Of a stretch of 64,000 nucleotides of DNA, positions 7,911 through 16,224 are shown one piece after another. Each line of letters opens with the position of its first letter. Position 1 is the first letter of the stretch. A program made the position numbers and the translations under genes. The notes below the pieces were generated by a model that made no database searches, had not been told where the DNA came from, and saw nothing but the letters and a program-made list of their open reading frames with translations. This stretch comes from Arenibaculum pallidiluteum (GTDB lineage: Bacteria > Pseudomonadota > Alphaproteobacteria > Azospirillales > Azospirillaceae). The DNA lies in the NCBI RefSeq assembly GCF_017355985.1, contig NZ_JAFIQU010000020.1, positions 60,770 through 124,769 of the forward strand, read 5' to 3'.

Positions 7911-8846
7911 CTAGGACGCCCGGACCGCCGCAGGGACGATGGCCAGGGCCGCGCCGATCGCCGCGGCAGCGATGGCATCGCTGCCGGGAAGGCCGGGCTC
8001 GAAGGACGCGATGGTCATGGCCGCGACGGGGGCGTGACCGCGCACCACGCCGAGACAGGCCATGAGGTCCTCCGTGCCCAGCCCGCCGGGCGCCGCGTAG
8101 GCGTTGGCCTGTCCGACGGCGGTGTCGAGGCAGTCCAGGTCGAGATGGATGTGAAGGCGCGCACGGTCCGTCCCGTGCAGCGCCGCCCGCAGGCCGCCGG
8201 CGAAATCGGGGCGCTGCCCCGCCGCCAACGTCGAAGTCGGCGTCGCCCCGAGGACGGCCCGGATTCCGTGCGCCTCGACCTTCTCGCGCTGGCCGGGCTC
8301 GAAGTCGCGGATTCCGCAATAGACCAGCCGGCGGGGATCGAGCGGGCGGAAGCCGGGGATCGTCGCGGCCAGCCGGCGCCAGCACTGGCCGGCCAGCGTG
8401 GCGACGCCCATCCCGTCGAAATAGCCGCTGAGATGCTCGTCCGGGGTGTCGAAATCGGGATGCGCGTCGAACCACACGACGCCCGTCCCGGGATCGCCGA
8501 GCCCGGCATGGACGCCGACGCTGGCATTGCAGTTTCCGGCGAGCACCAGCGGGAAGCGGCGCGCCGCCCGGGCCGCCGACACGACCGCGGCCACATGGCG
8601 CTTTACCGCGAAGCTGCGGCCGATCTCGCCCTCGTGCTCCTCGACCGGCGGGATCTCGACGATCTCGACCCTGGCGCCGCGGGCGCGCAGGGCCTCGGCC
8701 AGCCCGGCGCGCATGAGGTGGCCGGGCCCGCGGCCGACGCGGCATTCGCGCCGGCCGGCGTGATAGGGCGCAAGGACGACGGTCACCCCCGCCGCAGACG
8801 GCGCCGCATCGCCGTCCGGATCGTCCCTTCCGTGTTTCGGTTCCAT
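7911..8846 (-). CDS. Arginase/agmatinase-fold protein with altered metal site
   Basis: The 311-aa product belongs to the ureohydrolase (arginase, agmatinase, formiminoglutamase) family. The core motifs DAHPD (Asp127, His129, Asp131) and LDLDCLD (Asp236, Asp238) would bind metal. The upstream motif that normally reads GGDHS is here AGNCN at 103-107, so the first metal-ligand His is replaced by Cys106. Activity on arginine or agmatine is therefore uncertain; a different amidino substrate is possible. The start at 8846 precedes the first family-like strand. It is divergent from a polyamine-type ABC importer 93 bp away, suggesting a shared nitrogen-compound pathway. Confidence 0.85.
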   Translation of the reverse strand: MEPKHGRDDPDGDAAPSAAGVTVVLAPYHAGRRECRVGRGPGHLMRAGLAEALRARGARVEIVEIPPVEEHEGEIGRSFAVKRHVAAVVSAARAARRFPLVLAGNCNASVGVHAGLGDPGTGVVWFDAHPDFDTPDEHLSGYFDGMGVATLAGQCWRRLAATIPGFRPLDPRRLVYCGIRDFEPGQREKVEAHGIRAVLGATPTSTLAAGQRPDFAGGLRAALHGTDRARLHIHLDLDCLDTAVGQANAYAAPGGLGTEDLMACLGVVRGHAPVAAMTIASFEPGLPGSDAIAAAAIGAALAIVPAAVRAS

Positions 8847-8939
8847 GAAATCTCTCGAATCCCCGGGCTCGGAAATTGCCGCGCGGCGCGGGCCGGGGCA
8901 TGATCCCGCCAACAACGGGACCCAGGGAGACCTCACGCC

Positions 8940-10100
8940 ATGACGACCGAACGCGATTCCAGCCGCGAGACCCAGCGCGCCGCCAAGGCCTTCACGCGCC
9001 GCACGGTGCTGCGCGCGGGCGCGGCGGCGGGTGCCATCGCCGCCGCCGGCCCCTGGTACGTGCGAAACGCGCTGGCCTCCTCGGGCGAGGTCCGGATCTT
9101 CGCCTGGGCCGGCTACTTCAGCGACGAGATCCTGGCGCAGTTCCAGAAGGATACGGGCATCAAGCCGGTCTACGTGCCCTTCGCCACCAACGACGAGCAG
9201 CTGAACCAGCTCCGCGCCTCGGGCGGCGAGGGCTTCGACATCATCATGCCGACCGTCGACCGCGTGCCGAACTACCTGGAGCTCGGCTACCTGCAGCCGC
9301 TGGACGAGAAGAAGGTCCAGATGGACCGGATCCTGCCCTCGGCCATCCAGGGCTCGGCCGAGACCGGCGGCGTCGCCGAGGGCCGGCGCTACTTCGCGCC
9401 GACCCATTGGGGCACCGAGGCCATCGCCTTCGACCGCAAGAAGGCCCCGCTGAAGTACGGCGCGTCGTTCGGCGACCTCTGGAAGCCCGAATACGCCGGC
9501 AAGGTCACGCTGCGCGGCCATTCGGGCCTGGCGGGGATCGGCCGCTGGCTCGAGGCCCAGGGCAAGCTGCCCCAGCCCTTCCGCAAGGCCTTCACCGACG
9601 AGGCCGCCATGCGGGCGAACTGGGACGAGATCCTGAAGGTCGCGATCGCCAACAAGAAGAGCGTGGGCCAGTTCTGGAGCTCGGCCAACGAGGCGCTGGG
9701 CGCTTTCCAGGCCAATGGCTGCGTGATCGGCCAGAACTGGGACGAGACCGCGGTGGCGCTGCGCGACCAGGGCCTCGACATCGGCTACATCGCTCCGGCC
9801 GAGGGCGCCTTCGCCTGGATGGAGGGCTACTGCCTCCTGAACAAGGCCCGCAACGTCGAGCAGGCCTATGCCTGGATCAACCACTTCCTGAAGCCGCAGG
9901 TCGGCGCCACCTTCGCGGCCTCGAAGGGCACCAACGCCGTCGCCCTGGGCGCCGAGCAGCACCTGCCGGAGAAGGCCAAGACCTTCTTCGCCGAGGCCTT
10001 CCCGGGCGATGCCCTGCAGAAGCTCTGGTGGTGGCCGGTCCAGCCGTCGTGGTACGTCTCGCTCCGGAACGAGTACACCGACAAGTACCTCGCGGCCTGA
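8940..10100 (+). CDS. Polyamine-type ABC importer, periplasmic binding protein
   Basis: This 386-aa protein starts with a twin-arginine-like signal (Arg20-Arg21, then TVLRAGAAAGAIAAAG), followed by a type 2 periplasmic-binding fold of the PotD/PotF class: VRIFAWAGYFSDEILAQF, FDIIMPTVDRVPNY and WMEGYCLLNKA. PotD-like proteins capture putrescine or spermidine, but close relatives bind other cations or short organic acids, so the ligand is open. It is the first gene of a five-gene importer operon. A hairpin at 10110-10144 after its stop probably sets its expression above that of the downstream genes. Confidence 0.9.
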   Translation: MTTERDSSRETQRAAKAFTRRTVLRAGAAAGAIAAAGPWYVRNALASSGEVRIFAWAGYFSDEILAQFQKDTGIKPVYVPFATNDEQLNQLRASGGEGFDIIMPTVDRVPNYLELGYLQPLDEKKVQMDRILPSAIQGSAETGGVAEGRRYFAPTHWGTEAIAFDRKKAPLKYGASFGDLWKPEYAGKVTLRGHSGLAGIGRWLEAQGKLPQPFRKAFTDEAAMRANWDEILKVAIANKKSVGQFWSSANEALGAFQANGCVIGQNWDETAVALRDQGLDIGYIAPAEGAFAWMEGYCLLNKARNVEQAYAWINHFLKPQVGATFAASKGTNAVALGAEQHLPEKAKTFFAEAFPGDALQKLWWWPVQPSWYVSLRNEYTDKYLAA

Positions 10101-10109
10101 GGGGCTGCG

Positions 10110-10144
10110 GAGGGGCCCCGCTCCCTGCGGAGCCGGGGCCCCTC
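10110..10144 (+). promoter_or_regulatory. Intercistronic hairpin after the binding-protein gene
   Basis: Arms of about 15 bp (GAGGGGCCCCG then CTCC, mirrored by GGAG then CGGGGCCCCTC with one bulge) enclose the loop CTGC. No T-run follows, so it is not a strong terminator. In ABC importers such hairpins stabilise the upstream mRNA and reduce read-through, giving excess binding protein. Confidence 0.6.
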
Positions 10145-10159
10145 GCGGACCGGAATCCC

Positions 10160-11239
10160 ATGAGCCAGGGTATCGATCTCGAAGGCGTCACTATGCGCTT
10201 CGGCGCCGTCGCGGCCGTGGACGGCGTCGACCTGTCCATCGCCGCGGGCGAGTTCTTCAGCTTCCTCGGACCCTCGGGCTGCGGGAAGACGACGCTGCTG
10301 CGCCTGATCTCGGGCTTCGAGGAGCCCACCGCAGGCACCGTTCGCATCGGCGGGCGCGACATGCGCGGCATGGGCCCGAACCGCCGGCCGACGGCTCTGA
10401 TCTTCCAGAACCTGGCGCTGTTCCCGCTGATGACCGTGGCGGAGAACATCGGCTTCGGGCTGGAGGTTCGCGGGCTGCGCGCGGCCGAGCGGCGGGCCAG
10501 GGTGGAGCGGCTGCTGGAGCTGGTGGCGCTGCCCGGGCTGGGCGGGCGGCGCGTATCGGAACTGTCGGGCGGCCAGCGCCAGCGGGTCGCCATCGCACGT
10601 GCCCTGGCGGTCGAGCCGCAGGTGCTACTGCTGGACGAGCCGCTCTCGGCGCTGGACCTGAAGCTGCGCCAGCACATGCGTGCGGAGCTGAAGGCGATCC
10701 AGCGGCGCACCGGGATCACCTTCATCTACATCACGCACGACCAGGGCGAGGCCCTGACCATGTCGGACCGGATCGGCGTGATGAACCGAGGCCGGCTGGA
10801 GCAGGTCGGCGACGGCCGAACCCTGTACGACGCGCCCGAGACGCCCTTCGTCGCCAGCTTCCTCGGCGAGAGCAACCGCTTCGCCGGCACGGTGGCGCTG
10901 GCGCAGGACGGGATGGCGGCGCTCGACACCGCCTGGGGCCGGCTGGTCGGGCGCAATCCGCGGGGCCTCGCGCCGGGCGAGGCCGCCGCCCTCTTCGTGC
11001 GGCCCGAACGGCTTCGGGCCGGCGCCGGCGCCAACCAGGTGGAAGCCCGCGTCCTGCGCCAGGACTTCGAAGGTGCCTTCGTGACCACACTGCTGGAGAA
11101 CGCCGCGGGCGGGCAGGTCACGGTCCAGACGCCCCATTCCGGCGACGAGCCGGCGCTGACGCCGGGCGAGGTCGCACGGCTGGGCTTCGCGCCCGCCCAT
11201 GCCACCGTGCTGCCCGACGCGCCGGGGGACCGCCCGTGA
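10160..11239 (+). CDS. Polyamine-type ABC importer, ATP-binding protein
   Basis: The 359-aa ATPase has Walker A GPSGCGKTT at residues 37-45, a Q-loop (FQNLALFP), signature LSGGQRQR near 135, Walker B LLLDEPLSALD and the H-switch ITHDQ. The C-terminal 100 residues form a TOBE domain (FVRPERL). This is the PotA/PotG type that energises polyamine uptake at the inner face of the membrane. The start at 10160 lies after the hairpin. It is co-transcribed with the binding protein before it and the small membrane protein and permeases after it. Confidence 0.95.
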   Translation: MSQGIDLEGVTMRFGAVAAVDGVDLSIAAGEFFSFLGPSGCGKTTLLRLISGFEEPTAGTVRIGGRDMRGMGPNRRPTALIFQNLALFPLMTVAENIGFGLEVRGLRAAERRARVERLLELVALPGLGGRRVSELSGGQRQRVAIARALAVEPQVLLLDEPLSALDLKLRQHMRAELKAIQRRTGITFIYITHDQGEALTMSDRIGVMNRGRLEQVGDGRTLYDAPETPFVASFLGESNRFAGTVALAQDGMAALDTAWGRLVGRNPRGLAPGEAAALFVRPERLRAGAGANQVEARVLRQDFEGAFVTTLLENAAGGQVTVQTPHSGDEPALTPGEVARLGFAPAHATVLPDAPGDRP

Positions 11240-11413
11240 CGGCGTGCCGGTCCGGCCGGGCTCGCCGCGCCGCGGGCGAGGGCCGCCCCGGACCGCGCCG
11301 GCATCGGGAGCCGCGCCCGCCGATCCTGCGTCCCCCGTTCCCGCGTCCCAGGAACCCGCGCCCTGTCCAAGGGGTTGAGGTGGAGACACCTTTGGATTCC
11401 TGGAGCACGGATT

Positions 11414-11686
11414 ATGCAATCTGGCGACGCCCTTTGGCTGTTCGGAACCATCGGCGGAGCCCTGATCCTGGGCCTCGCCTTCCTTTACGGTCTGTCGCGC
11501 AACCGGCGGCTGCGCAACCCGCCGGCCTCGGAGGCCGGGAACGGCCTGCAGCCCAACCGCCTGTCGCGGGACCAGCCGACCGCGGTCCGCGTGGGCTCGC
11601 GGGAGGGGGTGGTCAGCCCCATCCTGGCGATCTCGCTCGGCCTGGTGGTCGTCGCCATGATCCTCGCCTTCGTTTTCGCGGTCTGA
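11414..11686 (+). CDS. Small two-helix membrane protein inside the ABC importer operon
   Basis: This 90-aa protein has a hydrophobic helix at about 8-27 and a second at about 68-88, joined by a polar Arg/Asn/Pro-rich linker of 40 residues. I do not recognise a family. It sits between the ATPase gene (174 bp upstream) and the first permease (46 bp downstream), on the same strand. Importers of this class normally need no fifth subunit. It could be an accessory subunit, a regulator or an unrelated insert. ATG 11414 is chosen; an in-frame ATG at 11375 would add 13 residues. Confidence 0.65.
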   Translation: MQSGDALWLFGTIGGALILGLAFLYGLSRNRRLRNPPASEAGNGLQPNRLSRDQPTAVRVGSREGVVSPILAISLGLVVVAMILAFVFAV

Positions 11687-11732
11687 GGAGGGACGGCGCG
11701 GCCGCGCCGCGCATGTCCCCGCGGAGCGCCGC

Positions 11733-12617
11733 ATGAGGGCGGCGCTCCGCCATTACGGGCCGGTGCTGACGGCGGCGATCACGGCACTGACGGCGTTCTG
11801 GATCGTCGTGCTGATCGTGCTGCCGCAGCTTCTGATGGTGGACTTCTCGTTCCGGCCCATGCTTCCGCCGTCCAAGCTCGGCGGCCCGGAGGACGTCCAC
11901 ACCCTCCGCAACTACGCCACGCTGTGGGGCAACACCGTCCATCGCGGGATCTTCCTGCAGACCATCTGGGCCAGTGCGCTGGTGACACTGTCGACCCTGG
12001 CTGTCTGCTATCCCGTCGCCTTCTACATGGCCCAGGTCGCACCGCGGCGGCGATTGGCCACGCTGATGCTGCTGCTGGTGATTCCCTTCTGGATCAACGA
12101 GCTGCTGCGCACCTTCGCCTGGTATGTGATCCTGGCCTATAACGGGCCGCTGAATGCCGTGCTGATGACGCTCGGCCTCATCGACGAGCCGCAGCGCTGG
12201 CTTGGAACGCCCGGGGCGGTGATCCTGGGCATGGTGTACGTGTACGTCCTGTTCATGGTCTTCCCGATCTACAACGCGATCGAGACGCTGGACCGCGCGC
12301 AGATCGAGGCGGCCCGCGACCTGGGCGCGTCCTGGCCGCGCATCCACTGGCGCGTCGTGGTTCCCCATGCCCGGCCCGGCATCGCCGTGGGCTGCGTGAT
12401 GACCTTCATGCTGGCGGCCGGCAGCTACGCCGTGCCCGCGATCCTGGGCGGCCCGAGCAGCCGCTGGTTCACCGAGATCATCTACAACTGGTTCTTCGAG
12501 GGCGGGAACTGGAACCAGGGTGCGGCCTACGCCTTCATCCTCCTGGTCCTGTGCGTGGGCTTCATCCTGCTGATGATGCGCCTGTTCCGGGTCGGCATCG
12601 GGGAGATGGCGAAGTGA
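11733..12617 (+). CDS. Polyamine-type ABC importer, permease 1 (PotB-like)
   Basis: The 294-aa permease has about six transmembrane helices and the cytoplasmic EAA loop EAARDLGASWPRIHWRVV around residue 193, which docks on the ATPase. WINELLRTFAWYVILAYNGP is typical of PotB/PotH proteins. The ATG at 11733 begins just before the first helix. The stop overlaps the GTG of the second permease, so the two are translationally coupled and form a heterodimeric channel. Confidence 0.94.
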   Translation: MRAALRHYGPVLTAAITALTAFWIVVLIVLPQLLMVDFSFRPMLPPSKLGGPEDVHTLRNYATLWGNTVHRGIFLQTIWASALVTLSTLAVCYPVAFYMAQVAPRRRLATLMLLLVIPFWINELLRTFAWYVILAYNGPLNAVLMTLGLIDEPQRWLGTPGAVILGMVYVYVLFMVFPIYNAIETLDRAQIEAARDLGASWPRIHWRVVVPHARPGIAVGCVMTFMLAAGSYAVPAILGGPSSRWFTEIIYNWFFEGGNWNQGAAYAFILLVLCVGFILLMMRLFRVGIGEMAK

Positions 12618-13531
12618 CGGCCCCCGCCGATGCACGGGCAGCCGACGCACAAGCAGCCGATGCACGGACGGCCGACGCACGGACGGCGGCGGACCTGCCC
12701 GGGCGCGCCGCGGCAGCCGTGCCGGCCCACGGCGCGGTGCCGGCCGGGGACCGCCTGGCCCGCGGCCTGCTGGGCCTGTGGATGGTCGCCTTCTTCGCGT
12801 ACCTGTTCCTGCCGCTGGCGGTGATGGCCGCGGCGACCTTCAACACCAGCCGCTTCCCGACGGTTACGCCGTGGCTGGGCTTCACGCTGGACTGGTTCGG
12901 CGTGCTGTTCCGGGACGCCCAGCTCTGGCGCGCGCTGTGGACGAGCCTCGCCGTCGCGGTGGGCGTCGTCGCACTGGCGGTCCCGACCGGGCTCGCCGCG
13001 GCGCTGCTGCTGTGGCGGCTGCATGGCCGGGCACGCACGCTGCTCTATGCGGTGATGGTGTCGCCTCTGCTGACGCCTGGCGTGATCATCGGCATCTCGA
13101 CGCTGATCTTCTGGGACCGCTGGCTCGACGTGCGCGGGGGGATCTTCCTGACCGTGATGGCCCAGTCCAGCTTCATCGCGGCCTATGCCATGCTGCTGGT
13201 GACGGCCCGGCTGCAGCGCTTCGACCCCGCGCAGGAGGAGGCCGCGCTCGACCTCGGGGCCACGCATCTTCAGACCTTCCGGCGCATCACCCTGCCCTAC
13301 CTGATGCCCTCCGTGCTGTCGGCGGCATTCCTGGCCTTCCTGCAGAGCTTCGAGAACTACAACACCACGATCTTCGTGCGCGGGCTGGACACGACGCTGA
13401 CGGTCTACATCGCGTCCAAGGTCCGCACCGGCCTGACGCCCGCGGTCAACGCCCTGTCTCTGATCCTGATCGCGCTGACCGTCCTGGGTGCCGTCGCCTA
13501 CGAGATCGCGCGCCGCCGCCGCAGGGCCTGA
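12614..13531 (+). CDS. Polyamine-type ABC importer, permease 2 (PotC-like)
   Basis: This 305-aa permease has six predicted helices, the EAA loop EAALDLGATHLQTFRRIT and the family segment SFENYNTTIFVRG. I start it at GTG 12614, which overlaps the previous stop (GTGA). That gives a 50-residue hydrophilic N-terminus made largely of four five-residue repeats of the form ADAxx, encoded by 15-bp tandem repeats at 12626-12685. Homologues usually begin close to the first helix, so a later start cannot be excluded. It completes the importer; the convergent nucleoside hydrolase follows. Confidence 0.92.
   Translation: MTAPADARAADAQAADARTADARTAADLPGRAAAAVPAHGAVPAGDRLARGLLGLWMVAFFAYLFLPLAVMAAATFNTSRFPTVTPWLGFTLDWFGVLFRDAQLWRALWTSLAVAVGVVALAVPTGLAAALLLWRLHGRARTLLYAVMVSPLLTPGVIIGISTLIFWDRWLDVRGGIFLTVMAQSSFIAAYAMLLVTARLQRFDPAQEEAALDLGATHLQTFRRITLPYLMPSVLSAAFLAFLQSFENYNTTIFVRGLDTTLTVYIASKVRTGLTPAVNALSLILIALTVLGAVAYEIARRRRRA
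12626..12685 (+). repeat. Four tandem 15-bp repeats in the permease N-terminus
   Basis: Units begin at 12626, 12641, 12656 and 12671, each close to GCCGATGCACGGACG, with only a few substitutions. They stay in frame and encode ADARA, ADAQA, ADART, ADART. A 15-bp unit lets copy number change without a frameshift. Confidence 0.9.
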
Positions 13532-13573
13532 GCCGCCCCCGCCGCCCCCGCCAGTGACGCGGCGCCGGCGGCC

Positions 13574-14545
13574 TCAGGGCAGCCGCGCCAGCCGCTCCAC
13601 AAGCAGGTCACAGAAGCCCGCCCGGTCGACAGCATTCAGGACCAGCGCATTGGCTGGCCTGTGTGTCACTCCCCACCAGTCCGCGACGGACATGCCGGCT
13701 GTCAGCGGGGATTCGGTCTCGACCTCCAGGTTGACGTGCCGGCCCGCGAAGAGCCCGGGTGCCAGCAGCCAGGCGATCACGCAGGGGTCGTGCAGGGCCA
13801 CGCCCTCGGCCCCGTAGCGCTCGACCGAGTAGCGCCGGGGCCGGTCCATCAGCCCCGCGACCGCCGCCCCGGCCCGGTTCCCCAGGCCGCGCAGCCGCGC
13901 CAGCTCGGCGGGGCCGATCAGCGCCCGGTGCGTCACGTCCAGGGGCACGAGCGTGACCGCCGCCCCGCTCGCCATGACCGCAGCCGCGGCATGCGGGTCG
14001 GCCAGGAAGTTGTACTCGGCCGCGGGGCTCGCATTGCCGCCGCGAAAGACGCTGCCGCCCATCACGACGACCTCGCGCAGGCGCGCGGCCAACCCGGGAT
14101 CCCGGGCGAGGGCCAGGGCGAGGTTGGTCAGCGGCCCCAGGCAGCACAGGGTCAGGCCGCCCGGTCCCGTGGCGTTCGCTGCGGCCAGGATGGCGTCGAC
14201 CGCGTGGCCGGGGGCCGGCGGCTGCGCAGGCTCGGGCAGGACGAGGCCTTCGAGCCCCGTGCGGCCGTGGATGTGCTCGGCCGTTTCGGGCGGGCGGCGC
14301 AGCGGAGCCGCCGCGCCGGCATGGACCGGGATGTCGGGCCGCCCGCAGAAGGACAGCACGGCGCGGGCGTTCCGCTCGGTCAGGGCCAGGGCGACGTTGC
14401 CGGCGACGGCCGTGACGGCCGCGATGGAGAGCTCGTCCGGCGAGGCGCAGGCCAGCATCAGGGCGACGGCGTCGTCCTGCCCGGGATCGGTGTCGATCAG
14501 GATGCGGCGGGGAAGGGAGCCGGGGGGCAGGGGTGTGGATGGCAT
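13574..14545 (-). CDS. Nucleoside hydrolase (inosine/uridine-preferring family)
   Basis: This 323-aa enzyme should cleave the N-glycosidic bond of ribonucleosides, releasing base and ribose. The calcium-binding N-terminal motif DTDPGQDDA is at residues 18-26. Further family marks are TLCCLGPLTNLALAL, VVMGGSVFRGGNASPAAEYN and LHDPCVIAWLL, which supplies the C-terminal Asp ligand. Length and motif spacing match the IunH/RihA family. It is convergent with the ABC importer and not clearly part of that operon. Confidence 0.94.
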   Translation of the reverse strand: MPSTPLPPGSLPRRILIDTDPGQDDAVALMLACASPDELSIAAVTAVAGNVALALTERNARAVLSFCGRPDIPVHAGAAAPLRRPPETAEHIHGRTGLEGLVLPEPAQPPAPGHAVDAILAAANATGPGGLTLCCLGPLTNLALALARDPGLAARLREVVVMGGSVFRGGNASPAAEYNFLADPHAAAAVMASGAAVTLVPLDVTHRALIGPAELARLRGLGNRAGAAVAGLMDRPRRYSVERYGAEGVALHDPCVIAWLLAPGLFAGRHVNLEVETESPLTAGMSVADWWGVTHRPANALVLNAVDRAGFCDLLVERLARLP

Positions 14546-14747
14546 CGCGCGACACTACACGCCGGCGGCGCGGCTTGTCGTCCCGCGGCTTGTTCCTTGG
14601 GCGCGCACGGAGTATGCCTAGAGCGGGTCGGGCTTCGCAGTGAAGCGCGAGCCACTCTCAACCTGCCGTGGTGGGGCGGATTCCCGCGATCGGGTGTCGA
14701 CACCAGACCGCGATCCGCTCCGGGCAGTTCCGCAGCCGGGCCGCACC

Positions 14748-15335
14748 GTGCAGGGCATCGCCTTCTTCGATTTCGACGGCACGCTGGTCAAGGGCGACAG
14801 CCTGCTGCCATTCCTGGGCGAGCTGGCCGGACGCCGCCGCGTGCGCTGGGCGCTGGCGCGGGCGGTCAAGGCCGCGGTGCGCCAGCCGCGCAGCCCCGCG
14901 GTGCCCGACCTGCGCACGGCGGTGAAGGCCTCGCTCCTGCACCAGCTCCTGGCGGGCGTGCGGATGGAGGAGGCGCAGGCGGCGGCGCGGCGGCTGGCGG
15001 CTTGGCCGCGATGGAACCGGCGGGTGCTCGATCACCTCAGGCGCCATAAGGACGCGGGCCGGCGCGTCGTGGTCGCGACCGGCGCGCTGGAGCTCTACAT
15101 GCCCGAGCTGCTGGCGGAGCTGGAGGTCGATGCGCTGCTCGCCACCGGGCTGGAATGCGTCGACGGGGTGCTGACCGGGCGCATGCAGGGCGGCAACTGC
15201 GTGCGCGCCACCAAGGCGCACCGGGTCGCCGCCTATCTGCACGAGCACGGTCCCTTCGGGGAGAGCTGGGGCTACGGAAACCGGCCCTCGGACCTGCCCA
15301 TGCTGGCGCTGCTGAAGCACAGGACGGTGATATGA
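14748..15335 (+). CDS. HAD-superfamily phosphatase (subfamily IB)
   Basis: The 195-aa product starts VQGIAFFDFDGTLVKGD, with nucleophile Asp8, Asp10 and Thr12. Motif II is VVVATGALELYMP and the closing segment ESWGYGNRPSDLPML holds the metal-binding Asp. Such HAD-IB hydrolases act on phosphoserine-like or lipid phosphates; the substrate here is unknown. I chose GTG 14748 because codons from 14640 on have no HAD similarity. The stop overlaps the ATG of the PhyH gene (ATGA), so the two are coupled. Confidence 0.88.
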   Translation: MQGIAFFDFDGTLVKGDSLLPFLGELAGRRRVRWALARAVKAAVRQPRSPAVPDLRTAVKASLLHQLLAGVRMEEAQAAARRLAAWPRWNRRVLDHLRRHKDAGRRVVVATGALELYMPELLAELEVDALLATGLECVDGVLTGRMQGGNCVRATKAHRVAAYLHEHGPFGESWGYGNRPSDLPMLALLKHRTVI

Positions 15336-16201
15336 GCCAGGAAGCCCGACAGGCGCGCGCATCGGACCCGGAATCGCTGGCCCGGCGCTTCGTCCGCGAC
15401 GGCTTCCTGGTCATCGAGCGCTTCGCCGACGAGGCGGCCTGCGACGCGCTGCGCGCGCGCATGGCCGAGCTGGTCGCGGACTTCGATCCAGCGGGCCTCG
15501 CCTCGGTCTTCTCGTCGCGGAACCAGGATGCGACCTTCGACCGCTACATCCTGGAATCCGGCGACAAGGTGCGCTTCTTCTTCGAGGAGGACGCCTTCGA
15601 TGCCGAGGGACGCCTGACGCGCGCCAAGGAGCTCGCCATCAACAAGGTCGGGCACGCGCTGCACGACCTCGACCCCGTCTTCGACCGCTTCTCGCGCGAC
15701 CCGCGGCTGGCCACCATCGCCGCCGCGGCCGGGCTGCGCGACCCGCGGCTGCTGCAGTCCATGTACATCTTTAAGCAGCCCTTCGTCGGCGGCGAGGTGT
15801 CGCCCCATCAGGATGCCACCTACCTCTACACCGAGCCGGTCAGCGTCACCGGCTTCTGGTTCGCGCTGGAGGATGCGAGGGCCGAGAACGGGTGCCTGTG
15901 GGCCCTGCCCGGCGGGCACCGCGGCCCGCTGCGGCGCCGCTTCCGGCGCCGGCCCGAAGGGGGCGTCGGCCATGACGAGCTCGACGCGGCGCCCTGGCCC
16001 GAGGAGGGCTGGATCCCGCTTGAGGCGCCCAAGGGCACGCTGGTCGTGCTGCACGGGCTGCTGCCGCACCGGAGCGCGCCGAACCGCTCGCCGCACTCGC
16101 GCCAGGCCTACACGCTCCATGCGGTCGACGGATCGGCAGCCTATCCCGCCGACAACTGGCTGCAGCGCCGCCCGGACCTGCCCCTGCGCGGCTTCGCCTG
16201 A
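15332..16201 (+). CDS. Phytanoyl-CoA dioxygenase (PhyH) family oxygenase
   Basis: This 289-aa Fe(II)/2-oxoglutarate oxygenase has the iron-binding HxD at His159/Asp161 and a distal His in LLPHRSAPNRS, followed by the Arg that binds 2-oxoglutarate (SRQAYTLH). Length and motif spacing match PhyH-like proteins closest to human PHYHD1. Substrates of bacterial members vary and cannot be read from sequence. It overlaps the HAD phosphatase gene by 4 bp, so a joint pathway on a phosphorylated or CoA-linked compound is a reasonable inference. Confidence 0.9.
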   Translation: MSQEARQARASDPESLARRFVRDGFLVIERFADEAACDALRARMAELVADFDPAGLASVFSSRNQDATFDRYILESGDKVRFFFEEDAFDAEGRLTRAKELAINKVGHALHDLDPVFDRFSRDPRLATIAAAAGLRDPRLLQSMYIFKQPFVGGEVSPHQDATYLYTEPVSVTGFWFALEDARAENGCLWALPGGHRGPLRRRFRRRPEGGVGHDELDAAPWPEEGWIPLEAPKGTLVVLHGLLPHRSAPNRSPHSRQAYTLHAVDGSAAYPADNWLQRRPDLPLRGFA

Positions 16202-16224
16202 GGCCGGCCCGGCGCCGCCCGCTC

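Noticed and set aside
8847..9962. Upstream extension of the arginase-fold frame
   Set aside because: It is antisense to the binding-protein gene and has low-complexity, non-family sequence. The start at 8846 fits the family.
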